Shown here piece after piece: positions 46,796-55,883 of a DNA stretch of 59,626 nucleotides (position 1 is its first letter; each line of letters opens with the position of its first letter). A program made the translations under genes and the position numbers. The DNA comes from Clostridiales bacterium (GTDB lineage Bacteria > Bacillota > Clostridia > Christensenellales > Pumilibacteraceae), in the NCBI GenBank assembly GCA_022508405.1, contig JAFLVI010000004.1:1-59626 (forward strand), written 5' to 3'. Below the pieces are notes generated by a model, which worked only from the letters and a program-made list of their open reading frames with translations, searched no databases and had not been told where the DNA came from.

Positions 46796-47014
46796 TTACT
46801 CGTCTATTTCCACAGTGCAGTTTCTGCCCTGCTTGACGGACGCCGCCTTTACTACCGAACGGATGGATTTGATAATGCGACCCTGTTTGCCGATTATCTT
46901 GCCGATATCGTCTTTTGCCACCTTGACGGTGATTACGTCTCCGTCCTCGGTAACCGACACTTCGTCCTTGTTGTCGACAAGCGCGGTAACAATGTAGTTA
47001 ACAAGTTCGGTCAT
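46796..47014 (-). CDS. khpA: KH-domain RNA-binding protein KhpA
   Basis: Single KH-domain protein (72 aa). The RNA-binding GxxG loop reads IGKQGR within GKIIGKQGRIIKSIRSVVK (residues ~38-56). In Firmicutes KhpA pairs with KhpB and affects cell-wall and division transcripts. Its place between rpsP and rimM is the normal one and supports the name. Confidence 0.95.
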   Translation of the reverse strand: MTELVNYIVTALVDNKDEVSVTEDGDVITVKVAKDDIGKIIGKQGRIIKSIRSVVKAASVKQGRNCTVEIDE

Positions 47015-47020
47015 TGTTCA

Positions 47021-47311
47021 TTACTCCGCTTTTTTCTTCTTTTCGACCTTGGTCTTTTGCGTGGACTTTTTGGTGTCCATTGCGCCGGACTTGACGAGCA
47101 AAGCGCGCACGGTATCGGTGGGCTGAGCGCCGTTCTTTATCCACTGCTTAGCCTTTTCCACGTCCACTTTGAGCCCGTCGTCAAGGTGCGGATCGTAAGT
47201 ACCGATAATGTCGATAAACCTTCCGTCACGCGGCGAACGCGAATCGGCAACGATAATGCGGTAGAACGGGGATTTGTGGTCGCCCATGCGAGTGAGTCTG
47301 ATTTTTACCAT
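47021..47311 (-). CDS. rpsP: 30S ribosomal protein S16
   Basis: Small-subunit protein of 96 aa starting [41 protein letters not shown] (split at residues ~20-41) is also diagnostic. The C-terminal tail is Lys-rich. AAGGAG lies ahead of the ATG. It follows ffh after a 75-base gap that shows an isolated TATAAT but no convincing -35 box. Confidence 0.97.
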   Translation of the reverse strand: MVKIRLTRMGDHKSPFYRIIVADSRSPRDGRFIDIIGTYDPHLDDGLKVDVEKAKQWIKNGAQPTDTVRALLVKSGAMDTKKSTQKTKVEKKKKAE

Positions 47312-47386
47312 AGTATATTTTCTCCTTAAAAATGGTTTTTTACTTTATTATTTTTGTGATTATAAAGAACGTGCACGCGCTTAACA

Positions 47387-48730
47387 CTATCTGAAACGGC
47401 GCTTTTGGCGTATAATCTTTTGAGGTTGCATAGGCATTTTTCCGTTTTGCGCCGCCTTCATCATCTCGCGCGTTTGATCGTATTGCTTTAATAGCGCATT
47501 TACTTCTTGTACGGTGGTACCGCTGCCTGCCGCTATACGCTTGCGGCGTGACGCCTTGATGACTTCGGGATGATTGCGCTCATACGGCGTCATGGAAAGA
47601 ATAATTGCCTTGTACTTGCCTATGCGCTCGTCAATCTGTTTGGAATCCACGTTAGTTCTGCTCATACCCGGGATCATGGCTACGACGTCGTTGATATCGC
47701 CCATTTTGGCAAGCGACTTAAATTGCGTTAAAAAGTCCTCCAAGGTGAACTTGTTTTCGCGCATGCGCTTTTCAAGTTTTTTCAGTTCTTCTTCCGAAAC
47801 GGCTTCTTGCGCCTTTTCTATAAGCGACAGCACGTCTCCCATGCCGAGTATGCGCGACGCCATTCTGTCCGGATAGAACGGTTCGATATCACCCGACTTT
47901 TCGCCTGTGCCGCAAAACTTGATGGGCTTGCCTGTAACCGAACGGATGGATAGCGCCGCACCGCCTCTGGTATCGCCATCCAGCTTGGTAAGGATAACGC
48001 CCGTAATGTCCAACTCGTCATTGAACGTTTTGGCGACGTTTACCGCGTCCTGACCGGTCATTGCGTCTACGGTCAAAAGTATTTCCGTGGGGTTTGTCTT
48101 TTGCTTTATGTCCTTTAACTCGCGCATCAACTCCTCGTTGATGTGCAATCTACCTGCGGTATCTATGATTACCGTATCGTACCCGAGTTTTACCGCTTGC
48201 TCTACCGCGTTGGCGGCGATCTTTACGGGATTGCCCGTGCCTTGCTCGAATACGGGAATGTTAACCTTTTTGCCTACAACCTGCAACTGGTTGATAGCGG
48301 CGGGACGGTACACGTCGCATGCCGCAAAAATCGGCTTTTTGCCCTGCTTTGTAAGATACGCGCCCAGTTTGCCGCAAAAAGTGGTTTTACCGGCGCCTTG
48401 AAGCCCGCACATCATGATTACCGTGGGCGGCTTGGACGAAACTTCCAGCTTGGAGTTGGTAGAACCCATAAGTTCCACAAGCTCGTCGTTAACTATTTTG
48501 ACAACCTGCTGCCCGGGGGTAAGAGATTTAAGCACCTGCTCGCCCACAGATTTTTCGGACACGCGCGCCACAAAATCCTTAACGACCGCATAGTTAACGT
48601 CCGCTTCCAAAAGCGCAATGCGTATTTCGCGCATAGCCTGTTTGATTTCGCCTTCGGTTAGCTTTCCGCGCGATGTTATTTTGGCAAAAACATTGCCAAG
48701 TTTGTCAGCTAACGATGAGAATAAACCCAT
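47387..48730 (-). CDS. ffh: Signal recognition particle GTPase Ffh
   Basis: Protein core of SRP that targets nascent membrane proteins to FtsY. The 447 aa show the N domain (LTEGEIKQAMREIRIALLEADVN), the G domain with GLQGAGKTTF (residues ~107-116), DTAGR (~190-194) and TKLDGDTRGGAAL (~246-258). The methionine-containing M domain from ~300 has the MIPGMS hinge and RRKRIAAGSGT for 4.5S RNA binding. It sits 16 bases after ylxM. Confidence 0.97.
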   Translation of the reverse strand: MGLFSSLADKLGNVFAKITSRGKLTEGEIKQAMREIRIALLEADVNYAVVKDFVARVSEKSVGEQVLKSLTPGQQVVKIVNDELVELMGSTNSKLEVSSKPPTVIMMCGLQGAGKTTFCGKLGAYLTKQGKKPIFAACDVYRPAAINQLQVVGKKVNIPVFEQGTGNPVKIAANAVEQAVKLGYDTVIIDTAGRLHINEELMRELKDIKQKTNPTEILLTVDAMTGQDAVNVAKTFNDELDITGVILTKLDGDTRGGAALSIRSVTGKPIKFCGTGEKSGDIEPFYPDRMASRILGMGDVLSLIEKAQEAVSEEELKKLEKRMRENKFTLEDFLTQFKSLAKMGDINDVVAMIPGMSRTNVDSKQIDERIGKYKAIILSMTPYERNHPEVIKASRRKRIAAGSGTTVQEVNALLKQYDQTREMMKAAQNGKMPMQPQKIIRQKRRFR

Positions 48731-48746
48731 AATACTCTACCTTTTC

Positions 48747-49070
48747 TCATAATATATCGGTAACTATTTGTCGCAAATCTTGCTTTGCGCGATCTGCATC
48801 GGTGTCGATATCTATTATTGCCTTGTCTATCTGCCGTTGAAGTCTATCGAATTTTTCCACCATTTTAAGCTTAGCTTCGTACTCCAGCAGTTGCCTTTCC
48901 GCTTGCTTAATGCTGCACAACGCCGCCTGACGCGTAATACCCAAGTTTTCCGCTATCTCGGCAAGCGACAAGTCGTAGTCGTAATAGCTGCGGATGATAT
49001 CCCGCCTATGCTCGGTAAGCAGTGCGCCGTACGCGTCGCACAGTCTTGTAATGTTCAAATCTTTACTCAT
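48747..49070 (-). CDS. ylxM: YlxM, SRP-associated helix-turn-helix protein
   Basis: Accessory protein of the SRP pathway (p13/YlxM family) that in streptococci modulates Ffh. The product of about 107 aa has a sigma-like HTH, YDYDLSLAEIAENLGITRQ (residues ~30-48), followed by an AALCSIKQAERQLLEYE helix. I chose ATG 49070 (MSKDL); a TTG two codons earlier is also possible. No Shine-Dalgarno is present, because the space just upstream is filled by a 28-bp palindrome. It leads the long ylxM-ffh-rpsP-trmD-rnhB operon. Confidence 0.9.
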   Translation of the reverse strand: MSKDLNITRLCDAYGALLTEHRRDIIRSYYDYDLSLAEIAENLGITRQAALCSIKQAERQLLEYEAKLKMVEKFDRLQRQIDKAIIDIDTDADRAKQDLRQIVTDIL

Positions 49071-49077
49071 AGACAAA

Positions 49078-49105
49078 CGGTGTAAAGTAAATTTACTTTA
49101 CACCG
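49078..49105. repeat. Perfect 28-bp palindrome at the ylxM-ffh transcription start
   Basis: Two 14-base arms (CGGTGTAAAGTAAA and its exact complement) meet with no spacer. The repeat begins three bases downstream of the -10 box and ends eight bases before the ylxM ATG, so it covers +1 and most of the leader. It could be a repressor operator or a hairpin at the mRNA 5' end. I do not recognise the motif. Confidence 0.95.
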
Positions 49106-49107
49106 TA

Positions 49108-49136
49108 ATTATACACCGAATTTTTCTTTTTTGCAA
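49108..49136 (-). promoter_or_regulatory. Sigma-A promoter of the ylxM-ffh operon
   Basis: TTGCAA (49136-49131) and TATAAT (49113-49108) on the minus strand with a 17-base spacer and TGT-type extended -10. The predicted start near 49101 falls inside the palindrome. Confidence 0.8.
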
Positions 49137-49158
49137 CTGTTTTTATAAAAAATATCAA

Positions 49159-51216
49159 TTATTTTTTAATTTGCGTTTGGTTGATACAATCATACACAGT
49201 TAAGCCTTTTGCACGTTTTACGTTGCGAACAAGACCCATATTGGGATTGCATAAAATAAACGCCGGTTCTCGGTTGTAAGAAACAAGAATATCGTAAATT
49301 ATATAATAAATGCTCATGTCTCTATTGGCGCGAAGCGCCGCCTTTTTTGTAAAATCAAATGCAAACGGATAGTACGAATTACCGTCCGGCGCTGTGTACT
49401 TACTTACATAAAGCTTTTTTAAGGCATTGTCGGATACACTGTTAATTTTGTGTGCAAGTTCCGCAATGACGGCTATGTCCAAATCGCACGGCTCGGTTGG
49501 CGATGTGCTCTTAAACTCGTTGTCTTCCATTTTATCGTGCGCTGTTTGCATAACGTCGGGGATGTCCGCTCTGTACTTTTCGATTAGTTCTTCGTTGCCT
49601 GTCATTAAAGCATACTTTCCTATCAGGTTGTAAGCTTCTTCCGCATATGCCGGATCGCTTGCGGCGTTTACAAAGCATTCCACACACCGGTCGTCGTGCC
49701 GCCTGCGATAAACATATCCTTTGGCAAAATTTGCGGCAGGCGCGCGGTCGCCGCTTGCAATCATTCTGTCCGCCAAAACAATGGTGCGGTCGTCGTCTAT
49801 TCCCAGTAAAGCCCAGAGTGCGTTTTCGCGTGCCGCACCCGTCAAATCCTTTCCGTTCGCTTCTGCACGGTCAAGATTATCTATTGCTGTCTTTCGCTCT
49901 AAATACAAATGCTCGCGTTGTTCTGCATAATTACTGCCAATCGCTATGTATGTAAAAGCATCGGCGCGCTCGAGTATGCGCTGCTGCTCCACCACGTACA
50001 AGGAATCGGTTTCTATTGCGCTGTCATTGCAATCGGATACATCGCGGCCAAAGCCTTGTATACGCATTTTTGCCGTCGGATGAGTATCTACCTGTGACGG
50101 CAACTCCTTTTGCAGTTCGTCACGCCACAAATGCCCGTATTTTTTGCAATACTCTAAATACGTGTTATAGTCAAGCGTTGCAAAATGTTGCGGCGGCACT
50201 TCGGATTCAAAAAAGTAATATTCCAATTCCGGCACCGGCACTTTGCTGTACTTTGCTATCATTTCCGTCTTTGCTATAGCGTCGGCAAAACTGCCCTTTC
50301 CGTCCAAACGGCGCACCATATCGTCCGCGGCTTGTTCCTTTACGATTGAAGAGAACAAATTATATAAATATATATTATATTCCACGATTTGCGAAATAAA
50401 CGAAAACAACAATATGCGCGCCAACAACGTAACGTTATTGAACGATTCGCTATCCCATCGTGCCTGCAAGCGTGATAGCCGCTTTGCTCTTTTGACATCG
50501 GCGTTTATAATATGCGCAAATTCATGCAGCATAACGGCAAAAAGTTCGTCATTTGTGAACAACGCGGCTTCTTTGTAACCGATGGTAATAAACGCAGTAC
50601 CGCAATATGCGGTAACGGTTACTTCACTTGCCACCAAAAACAGCCTGATATTCCCTTTAAACCCCACTGCGTCCGCCGCACGTTGCACCGTTCTATGCAT
50701 AAGTGGAAAATCGTCGCGGGAAAGTTCTGCTTGCAAGTTGTTTAAATCGTTGGAAATCGGCAAAAACAAAATATCGAATATGGACACAAATAAGTACATA
50801 AATAACAACAATATTATTGTAATCATGTCCGAACTTAAATCCGCTTTTCCGTATGCAAACGCACAAAGACACAGCAATGCAAAAATTAAAGCGAGATAAA
50901 AGTACGACAAAATAACCATGCGCAACGTCTTTTTGCGTACACCTATAATATCGCTTTGCGCTTTTTTTCTTACGTCATCCATATACTCATACAATTCGCG
51001 CACTTTCATCTTTTTGAATTTTTGCGTGAACAATCTATTACATACTACATTGATTATGCACAGTAAGCCTATTGCGCCCATAGAAACCGCAAAGACAATT
51101 TTCCACGCGGCTTTTTTGTCGGCAGTAACAAATCCAATCGCCCAAAATCCAATGGCAATCGCCGCCGCAAGCACAAACAGAAAAATATTATATATTATAA
51201 TCTTGCGTTTACTCAT
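49159..51216 (-). CDS. M48-family membrane metalloprotease
   Basis: Integral membrane zinc protease of 685 aa. Four membrane segments come first (residues ~7-27, 39-60, ~103-123 and 130-150). A protease domain follows with HEFAH (HExxH) at ~232-236 and the third-ligand region SSIVKEQAADD at ~288-298; the Asp/His-rich loop ends DTHPTAKMRIQGF. A long helical C-terminal region (~400-560) reads like TPR repeats. Relatives such as HtpX remove misfolded membrane proteins, and a similar role is inferred. AAGGA is present 8 bases before ATG. It lies between ftsY and ylxM-ffh, after a terminator and with no clear promoter. Confidence 0.88.
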   Translation of the reverse strand: MSKRKIIIYNIFLFVLAAAIAIGFWAIGFVTADKKAAWKIVFAVSMGAIGLLCIINVVCNRLFTQKFKKMKVRELYEYMDDVRKKAQSDIIGVRKKTLRMVILSYFYLALIFALLCLCAFAYGKADLSSDMITIILLLFMYLFVSIFDILFLPISNDLNNLQAELSRDDFPLMHRTVQRAADAVGFKGNIRLFLVASEVTVTAYCGTAFITIGYKEAALFTNDELFAVMLHEFAHIINADVKRAKRLSRLQARWDSESFNNVTLLARILLFSFISQIVEYNIYLYNLFSSIVKEQAADDMVRRLDGKGSFADAIAKTEMIAKYSKVPVPELEYYFFESEVPPQHFATLDYNTYLEYCKKYGHLWRDELQKELPSQVDTHPTAKMRIQGFGRDVSDCNDSAIETDSLYVVEQQRILERADAFTYIAIGSNYAEQREHLYLERKTAIDNLDRAEANGKDLTGAARENALWALLGIDDDRTIVLADRMIASGDRAPAANFAKGYVYRRRHDDRCVECFVNAASDPAYAEEAYNLIGKYALMTGNEELIEKYRADIPDVMQTAHDKMEDNEFKSTSPTEPCDLDIAVIAELAHKINSVSDNALKKLYVSKYTAPDGNSYYPFAFDFTKKAALRANRDMSIYYIIYDILVSYNREPAFILCNPNMGLVRNVKRAKGLTVYDCINQTQIKK

Positions 51217-51238
51217 GTTCAGTTCCTTGTAAATAAAG

Positions 51239-51261
51239 AAAAACCAACCTTTTAGGTCGGT
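51239..51261 (-). terminator. Terminator after ftsY
   Basis: ACCGACC and GGTTGGT pair over 7 bp (one G-U) with a 5-base loop, then a short T-run on the minus strand, starting within four bases of the ftsY stop. Confidence 0.7.
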
Positions 51262-51264
51262 CTT

Positions 51265-52167
51265 TTAATCACCCATTATGCCTGCCACAAAGCTTTCGGA
51301 ATCAAAGTCTTCCAAATCGTCTATGCCTTCGCCGACGCCTACGTACACAACAGGTACGTTAAGCTCGCCCGCAATGGCAAGCACCACGCCGCCCTTAGCC
51401 GTGCCGTCCAGTTTGGTAAGCACTATTCCGTCTATATCTATCGCCTCGTTAAATAAATCCACCTGCGAAATGGCGTTTTGTCCTGTTGTGGCGTCAAGCA
51501 CAATATAGTTGTAAACCGTGGCGTCCGGTAGCTCCCTATCCACAACGCGCGATATCTTTTTAAGCTCCTCCATGAGGTTCTTTTTGTTGTGCAGTCTGCC
51601 GGCCGTGTCCACAAGTAGCACGTCGCCTTTTTTGCTCTTTAAGCTCTGTGCCGCGTCGTACACAACCGCCGCGGGGTCCGCGCCTTCCGCATGCTTTATT
51701 ATGCGCACGCCCGCACGCTCCGCCCACACTGTAAGCTGATCGGCCGCCGCAGCGCGAAAAGTATCCGCCGCCGCTATTGTTACGGATTTACCCATAGACT
51801 TGAATTTTTTTGCAAGCTTGCCTATCGCAGTGGTTTTGCCCACGCCGTTCACGCCGGACAGCATAATAACAAGCGGATAATCGTATTCCGGCTTTTCGTT
51901 TTCTTCCAAAAGTTCGACGAGAATTTTCTTTAATAAATCTCTGACCGTTGCGGTATCGCGGACATGGTTTTTATCGATTTCGTCCTTTAACCTGTCCATT
52001 ATAGTATCGGTCGTTTCCGCGCCGATATCGGAAGTCAAAAGTGTTTCTTCCAACTCATCGTAAAAATCATCGGTAAGAACTCCGCCGGTAAACAGCTTGT
52101 TCAGCTTGTATGCAATGGCTTCCTTTGTACGTTTTAGCCCGTTTTTTATCTTAGAAAACAGTCCCAT
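51265..52167 (-). CDS. ftsY: Signal recognition particle receptor FtsY
   Basis: Membrane-associated GTPase that receives SRP-ribosome complexes. The 300-aa form is compact, with almost no acidic A domain. It has an N domain (FTGGVLTDDFYDELEETLLTSDIG), then GVNGVGKTT (residues ~104-112), DTFRAAAADQL, DTAGRLHNK (~187-195) and TKLDGTAKGG (~250-259). It follows smc by 15 bases, the usual smc-ftsY pair of Firmicutes. Confidence 0.97.
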   Translation of the reverse strand: MGLFSKIKNGLKRTKEAIAYKLNKLFTGGVLTDDFYDELEETLLTSDIGAETTDTIMDRLKDEIDKNHVRDTATVRDLLKKILVELLEENEKPEYDYPLVIMLSGVNGVGKTTAIGKLAKKFKSMGKSVTIAAADTFRAAAADQLTVWAERAGVRIIKHAEGADPAAVVYDAAQSLKSKKGDVLLVDTAGRLHNKKNLMEELKKISRVVDRELPDATVYNYIVLDATTGQNAISQVDLFNEAIDIDGIVLTKLDGTAKGGVVLAIAGELNVPVVYVGVGEGIDDLEDFDSESFVAGIMGD

Positions 52168-52182
52168 AATTCACCTGAAAAG

Positions 52183-55100
52183 CTAATCGTTTTTTGCTTT
52201 GGGTATTGAAACCGCGCCTTTCAGCGCGTCGCCCAATCGCACCGACACGATTGTGGAAACGCCTTCTTCCTCCATGGTTACGCCGTAAAGACAGTCGGCT
52301 TCTTCCATGGTGGGTTTTCTGTGCGTGATTACAATAAACTGTGTGGTAGCCGCAAAACGCTTGATCATTGCGGCAACCCTGCCTACATTGGCCTCGTCGA
52401 GCGCCGCCTCGATCTCGTCCAGCAAACAGAACGGCATGGGACGAAGCTTGATTATGGCGAACATAATCGCTATTGCGGTTAGCGTTTTTTCGCCGCCCGA
52501 CAAAAGCGAAATCGACTGAAGGTTTTTGGACGGCGGTTGCGCAACGATTTCCACACCGCGAAGAAGCGGATCCTCGTTTTCGGTCAACTGCAAATCGGCA
52601 GTGCCGCCGCCGAAAAGCTCGCGGAAGATGACTTTAAAGTTTTCGCGTATTTGCTCGAAGCACGCGTCAAAGTCGCGCATCATGTTTGCAGACATTTCCT
52701 TGATAATGCGCTCTTCGTCGGCAAGGCTCTTAATCATATCGTCGCGCTGCTGGGAAAGCCTGCCCACCTTTTGCGATAACTCTTGCGCTTCCTCTATGGC
52801 ATTTTCGTTGATACTGCCAAGGTTTAATATGCGTCGGCGAAGTTTGGCAATCTCTATCTCGCCGTTTGCCGCGTCGTAGTTTTCTTCCTTAAACTCCAAG
52901 CAGTTTTCGTATGCAAGTCCATAGTTTTCGTATATGGCGGTCTGCATATTTTCCATGTTGACGTCAACCTGAGCAAGCAAAATTTCCTGCTCGTGTTTTC
53001 GCTCCGTCAACTGCGAAATCTGATCGTTATACTCTAAGCGCGCCTTGTCACTTTCCACAGACTTAACATTTAGGTCGGCTTTATGCTGGGACAGTCCGTC
53101 CAGTTTTGCCTGAATTTCTTGTCTGCGCTTGTCGTTGCCGTCCGAACTGCTTACGGAAAGCTCCTTGATCTTTTCGTCGCACTCTTGCATAGCACGGTTG
53201 TTGGTGAGTATTGTCATGTTATTACTTTCCAACCGCGAAGCCGTTGCTACCGCCTCGCTCTTTAACCGAGCAATCTCACTCTGTAACGCTTCTATATCTT
53301 TTTCCAGCGTGACTATTTGCAGATTGTTTGCCGCAACGCAGTCGTGCAACCTATCGCGCTCATTGCGCAACAAATCGAACTCCTTATTTATACGCGAGTT
53401 TTCTTCGCTGTGCGCGTCTAAGCCTATGTCGTCCTGCGTCTGCTCCACCGCGCTGAGGTCGGCATTTGTTTCCTCAAGCCGCATATTCAGTTGCTTGAGC
53501 ATATTCGTATCGGTAGTCTTGCTGACCATCAACGCAGTCAAATCACTGCGCATTGCGTTGCTTTCCGCCGTCTTTGCGGCTTCGGCAAGGTCGTAATCGT
53601 GTATATCTTCCGTTAGCTCTTTTACGCGCTTTATAAGATTTTCGTTGCGCAAGTTAAGTTCGTCGCGTTCGCTTTGCAGTCCGTCAATTTTGGCTTTAAG
53701 CGAATCCGCCTGCGCAATAATTTCCTTAAGCGTGCGCTCATGCGCAAACACGTTGGACGCGTCTGATTTTTTACTTCCGCCGGTTATTGCACCCTGCGGT
53801 GTAACTATATCGCCGTCCAGTGTGACAATACGGAAGCCGTACTTGCTGTCGCGCGCAAGACTTACAGCGGTATCCATATTATCCACTATTACGGTACTGC
53901 CAAGCAGTCCTTTGATTACCGGATCGAAAACCGAATCGTATGTTAACGCATTTGTGGCAACACCGAAACAGCCTTGCCTATCCAGTAAAGGAAGCAATTC
54001 CTTATCTATAACGCGGGGTTTAAAGCTGGTAATAGGAAGGAACGTCGCTCTGCCGTACTTGTTGGCTTTAAGATGCTCGACAAGCAGTTTGGCGTCGTCC
54101 TCATCTTTTGTGACTATGTTGTTTACTGCATTGCCAAGAGCCATATCAACGGCCGCTTCAAAGCCTTCCTTAACGGAAATTACCTGTCCGATTACGCCCA
54201 CTACCGCATTTTTAATGCGATCGATAGTTTGCGCGTCTTCCAATAGCTTGCGCACGGCATGGGTGTACGCGTCCCTTTGCACGTCTTCCAGTACGCGCCG
54301 ACGTGATACAAGCGCCGATAAATCTTGCTTGGCTTGACTGAGTTCCCCGCCCAAAGAAGCAAGGCGCGCAACAACCCCGATATTTTCGTCCGAAGCTTTG
54401 TCCTTTTGCGATATAAGTTCATCTCGTTCCGCACGCAACGAAATAAGCTGCTCGTCCAAGGTTTTTATTCCGTCGGTTACGGCGGCTATCTTGGATTCGT
54501 ATTCGGCAAGCTTTGCTTTGTATTCTTCTATCTGCGCGGAAAGTCCGGTGCGCTCTGCGGAGAGCTCGCCCACACTGCGGTTGACGGCGGCACGGCGCTC
54601 CATAGCCGCAAGCAAGGCATGACGTGCGGCATTTATCTTTTGCTCTTCGGCAATGACCGAATCGGAAACTTTGTTATATTCGGCATTGACCCGCTCGTAT
54701 TCTTCACGCGCAAGCTTTAACGCGTCCGATTTACGGCGCAGTTCGTCTTGCTTTTCGGCAGCTGTGACGGTAAGATTGCCGTAATTGTCGTTCAGCGTTG
54801 TGTTTGTAGCCATTAGCGAACGCGTCTGTGCACTGATATTTTCGATTTGCTGTCTTAAAAGGTTTATCTGTCCGGAAATCTTTTCCTTATTGACAGTAAG
54901 ATTAGTCAATTCGTAATGATACTTGTCGAGCGTGGAATCTATTGTTTGCAGTTCCGCCATTGCGGAGTTGTAATCTTCCGTGGCGGCGGCGTATGCGCGC
55001 TGTTTATCCTTAATCTGAGCGTCTATGTCTGCAATAACGGCGGAAAGCTTGTCCTTTGTTCCAGACGCCGTTTCGTAGCGATTTATGTAAAGATTGATTT

Positions 55101-55782
55101 CGTGCTGCTTTAACTTGTCTTTTATCTCGCGGTACTGGCGCGTCTTTTCCGCCTGTCTGGCAAGCGGCGCAAGGCGCTCGGTATCGTTGCTTAAAATATC
55201 GTTAAGACGAACAAGGTTTTCCCGCGTACGCGCATTTTTGCGCTCCGCTTCGGTCTTTTTGTACTTGTACTTGCTTATGCCGGCGGCTTCTTCGAATACC
55301 GAACGGCGGTCTTCCGGCTTGGCATTGATTATTTCCATAACCCTGCCCTGACCGATAATTGTATAACCTTCTATGGCAAAGCCGGCATCGCGCAACATAT
55401 CGTTAATGTCGCGCAGCCTGCACTGACTGCCGTTTATATAATATTCGCTCTCGCCCGAACGAAAAAGCTTACGCGCCATAACGACTTCTTCAAATTCGCA
55501 CGACGGAAAGAGCGATCTGTTGTGATTGTCAAACGTGAGCGCAACTTCCGCATAGGACAGCGCTTTGCGCTTTTTGGAGCCGTTAAAAATAACGTCCATC
55601 ATTTTTGAACCACGCAAAAGCTTTGCCGACTGCTCGCCCAAAACCCAGCGCACAGCATCGGCAACGTTACTCTTTCCGCAACCGTTTGGCCCGACGATTG
55701 CCGTTATGCCTTCCCCAAACTTGACTTCCAGCCTGTTGGCAAAGGATTTAAACCCGATTAAGGTTAGCTTTTTAAATTTCAA
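52183..55782 (-). CDS. smc: Chromosome segregation protein SMC
   Basis: Condensin ATPase of 1199 aa. Head half 1 has GPNGCGKSNVADAVRWVLGE (residues ~32-51). Long coiled coils run from ~170 to ~500. The hinge (~505-665) contains VGVIGQVISVKEGFEAAVD and GRATFLPI. A second coiled coil follows, then head half 2 with SLLSGGEKTLTAIA (signature) and FCLLDEIEAALDEAN (Walker B). The start is TTG at 55782 (MKFKKL), as no ATG fits the conserved N-terminus. The Shine-Dalgarno (AAAGG) is weak and distant. Confidence 0.96.
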   Translation of the reverse strand: MKFKKLTLIGFKSFANRLEVKFGEGITAIVGPNGCGKSNVADAVRWVLGEQSAKLLRGSKMMDVIFNGSKKRKALSYAEVALTFDNHNRSLFPSCEFEEVVMARKLFRSGESEYYINGSQCRLRDINDMLRDAGFAIEGYTIIGQGRVMEIINAKPEDRRSVFEEAAGISKYKYKKTEAERKNARTRENLVRLNDILSNDTERLAPLARQAEKTRQYREIKDKLKQHEINLYINRYETASGTKDKLSAVIADIDAQIKDKQRAYAAATEDYNSAMAELQTIDSTLDKYHYELTNLTVNKEKISGQINLLRQQIENISAQTRSLMATNTTLNDNYGNLTVTAAEKQDELRRKSDALKLAREEYERVNAEYNKVSDSVIAEEQKINAARHALLAAMERRAAVNRSVGELSAERTGLSAQIEEYKAKLAEYESKIAAVTDGIKTLDEQLISLRAERDELISQKDKASDENIGVVARLASLGGELSQAKQDLSALVSRRRVLEDVQRDAYTHAVRKLLEDAQTIDRIKNAVVGVIGQVISVKEGFEAAVDMALGNAVNNIVTKDEDDAKLLVEHLKANKYGRATFLPITSFKPRVIDKELLPLLDRQGCFGVATNALTYDSVFDPVIKGLLGSTVIVDNMDTAVSLARDSKYGFRIVTLDGDIVTPQGAITGGSKKSDASNVFAHERTLKEIIAQADSLKAKIDGLQSERDELNLRNENLIKRVKELTEDIHDYDLAEAAKTAESNAMRSDLTALMVSKTTDTNMLKQLNMRLEETNADLSAVEQTQDDIGLDAHSEENSRINKEFDLLRNERDRLHDCVAANNLQIVTLEKDIEALQSEIARLKSEAVATASRLESNNMTILTNNRAMQECDEKIKELSVSSSDGNDKRRQEIQAKLDGLSQHKADLNVKSVESDKARLEYNDQISQLTERKHEQEILLAQVDVNMENMQTAIYENYGLAYENCLEFKEENYDAANGEIEIAKLRRRILNLGSINENAIEEAQELSQKVGRLSQQRDDMIKSLADEERIIKEMSANMMRDFDACFEQIRENFKVIFRELFGGGTADLQLTENEDPLLRGVEIVAQPPSKNLQSISLLSGGEKTLTAIAIMFAIIKLRPMPFCLLDEIEAALDEANVGRVAAMIKRFAATTQFIVITHRKPTMEEADCLYGVTMEEEGVSTIVSVRLGDALKGAVSIPKAKND

Positions 55783-55801
55783 GAGTATTACCGGCCTTTA
55801 C

Positions 55802-55813
55802 GTATGTACATAC
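55802..55813. repeat. Palindrome in the smc leader
   Basis: GTATGTACATAC is a perfect 12-bp palindrome between the smc promoter and its TTG start, just after the predicted transcription start. It may be an operator; nothing else supports that. Confidence 0.4.
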
Positions 55814-55820
55814 ATTTAAC

Positions 55821-55849
55821 AGTTTAGCATATATGTCTTGAAAAATCAA
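55821..55849 (-). promoter_or_regulatory. Sigma-A promoter for smc-ftsY
   Basis: TTGATT (55849-55844) and TAAACT (55826-55821) on the minus strand with a 17-base spacer, in the gap after rnc. Confidence 0.62.
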
Positions 55850-55883
55850 TCGAAATAAATGACAACCGCGCGAATTTTGTTTT

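Noticed and set aside
47312-47386. Internal promoter before rpsP
   Set aside because: TATAAT is present but no acceptable -35 box lies 16-18 bases upstream.
53083-55113. Many open frames antisense to smc, clpC, atpA and other genes
   Set aside because: They are shadows of codon usage in the true frame: no ribosome sites, no domain motifs, and they lie opposite well-recognised genes.
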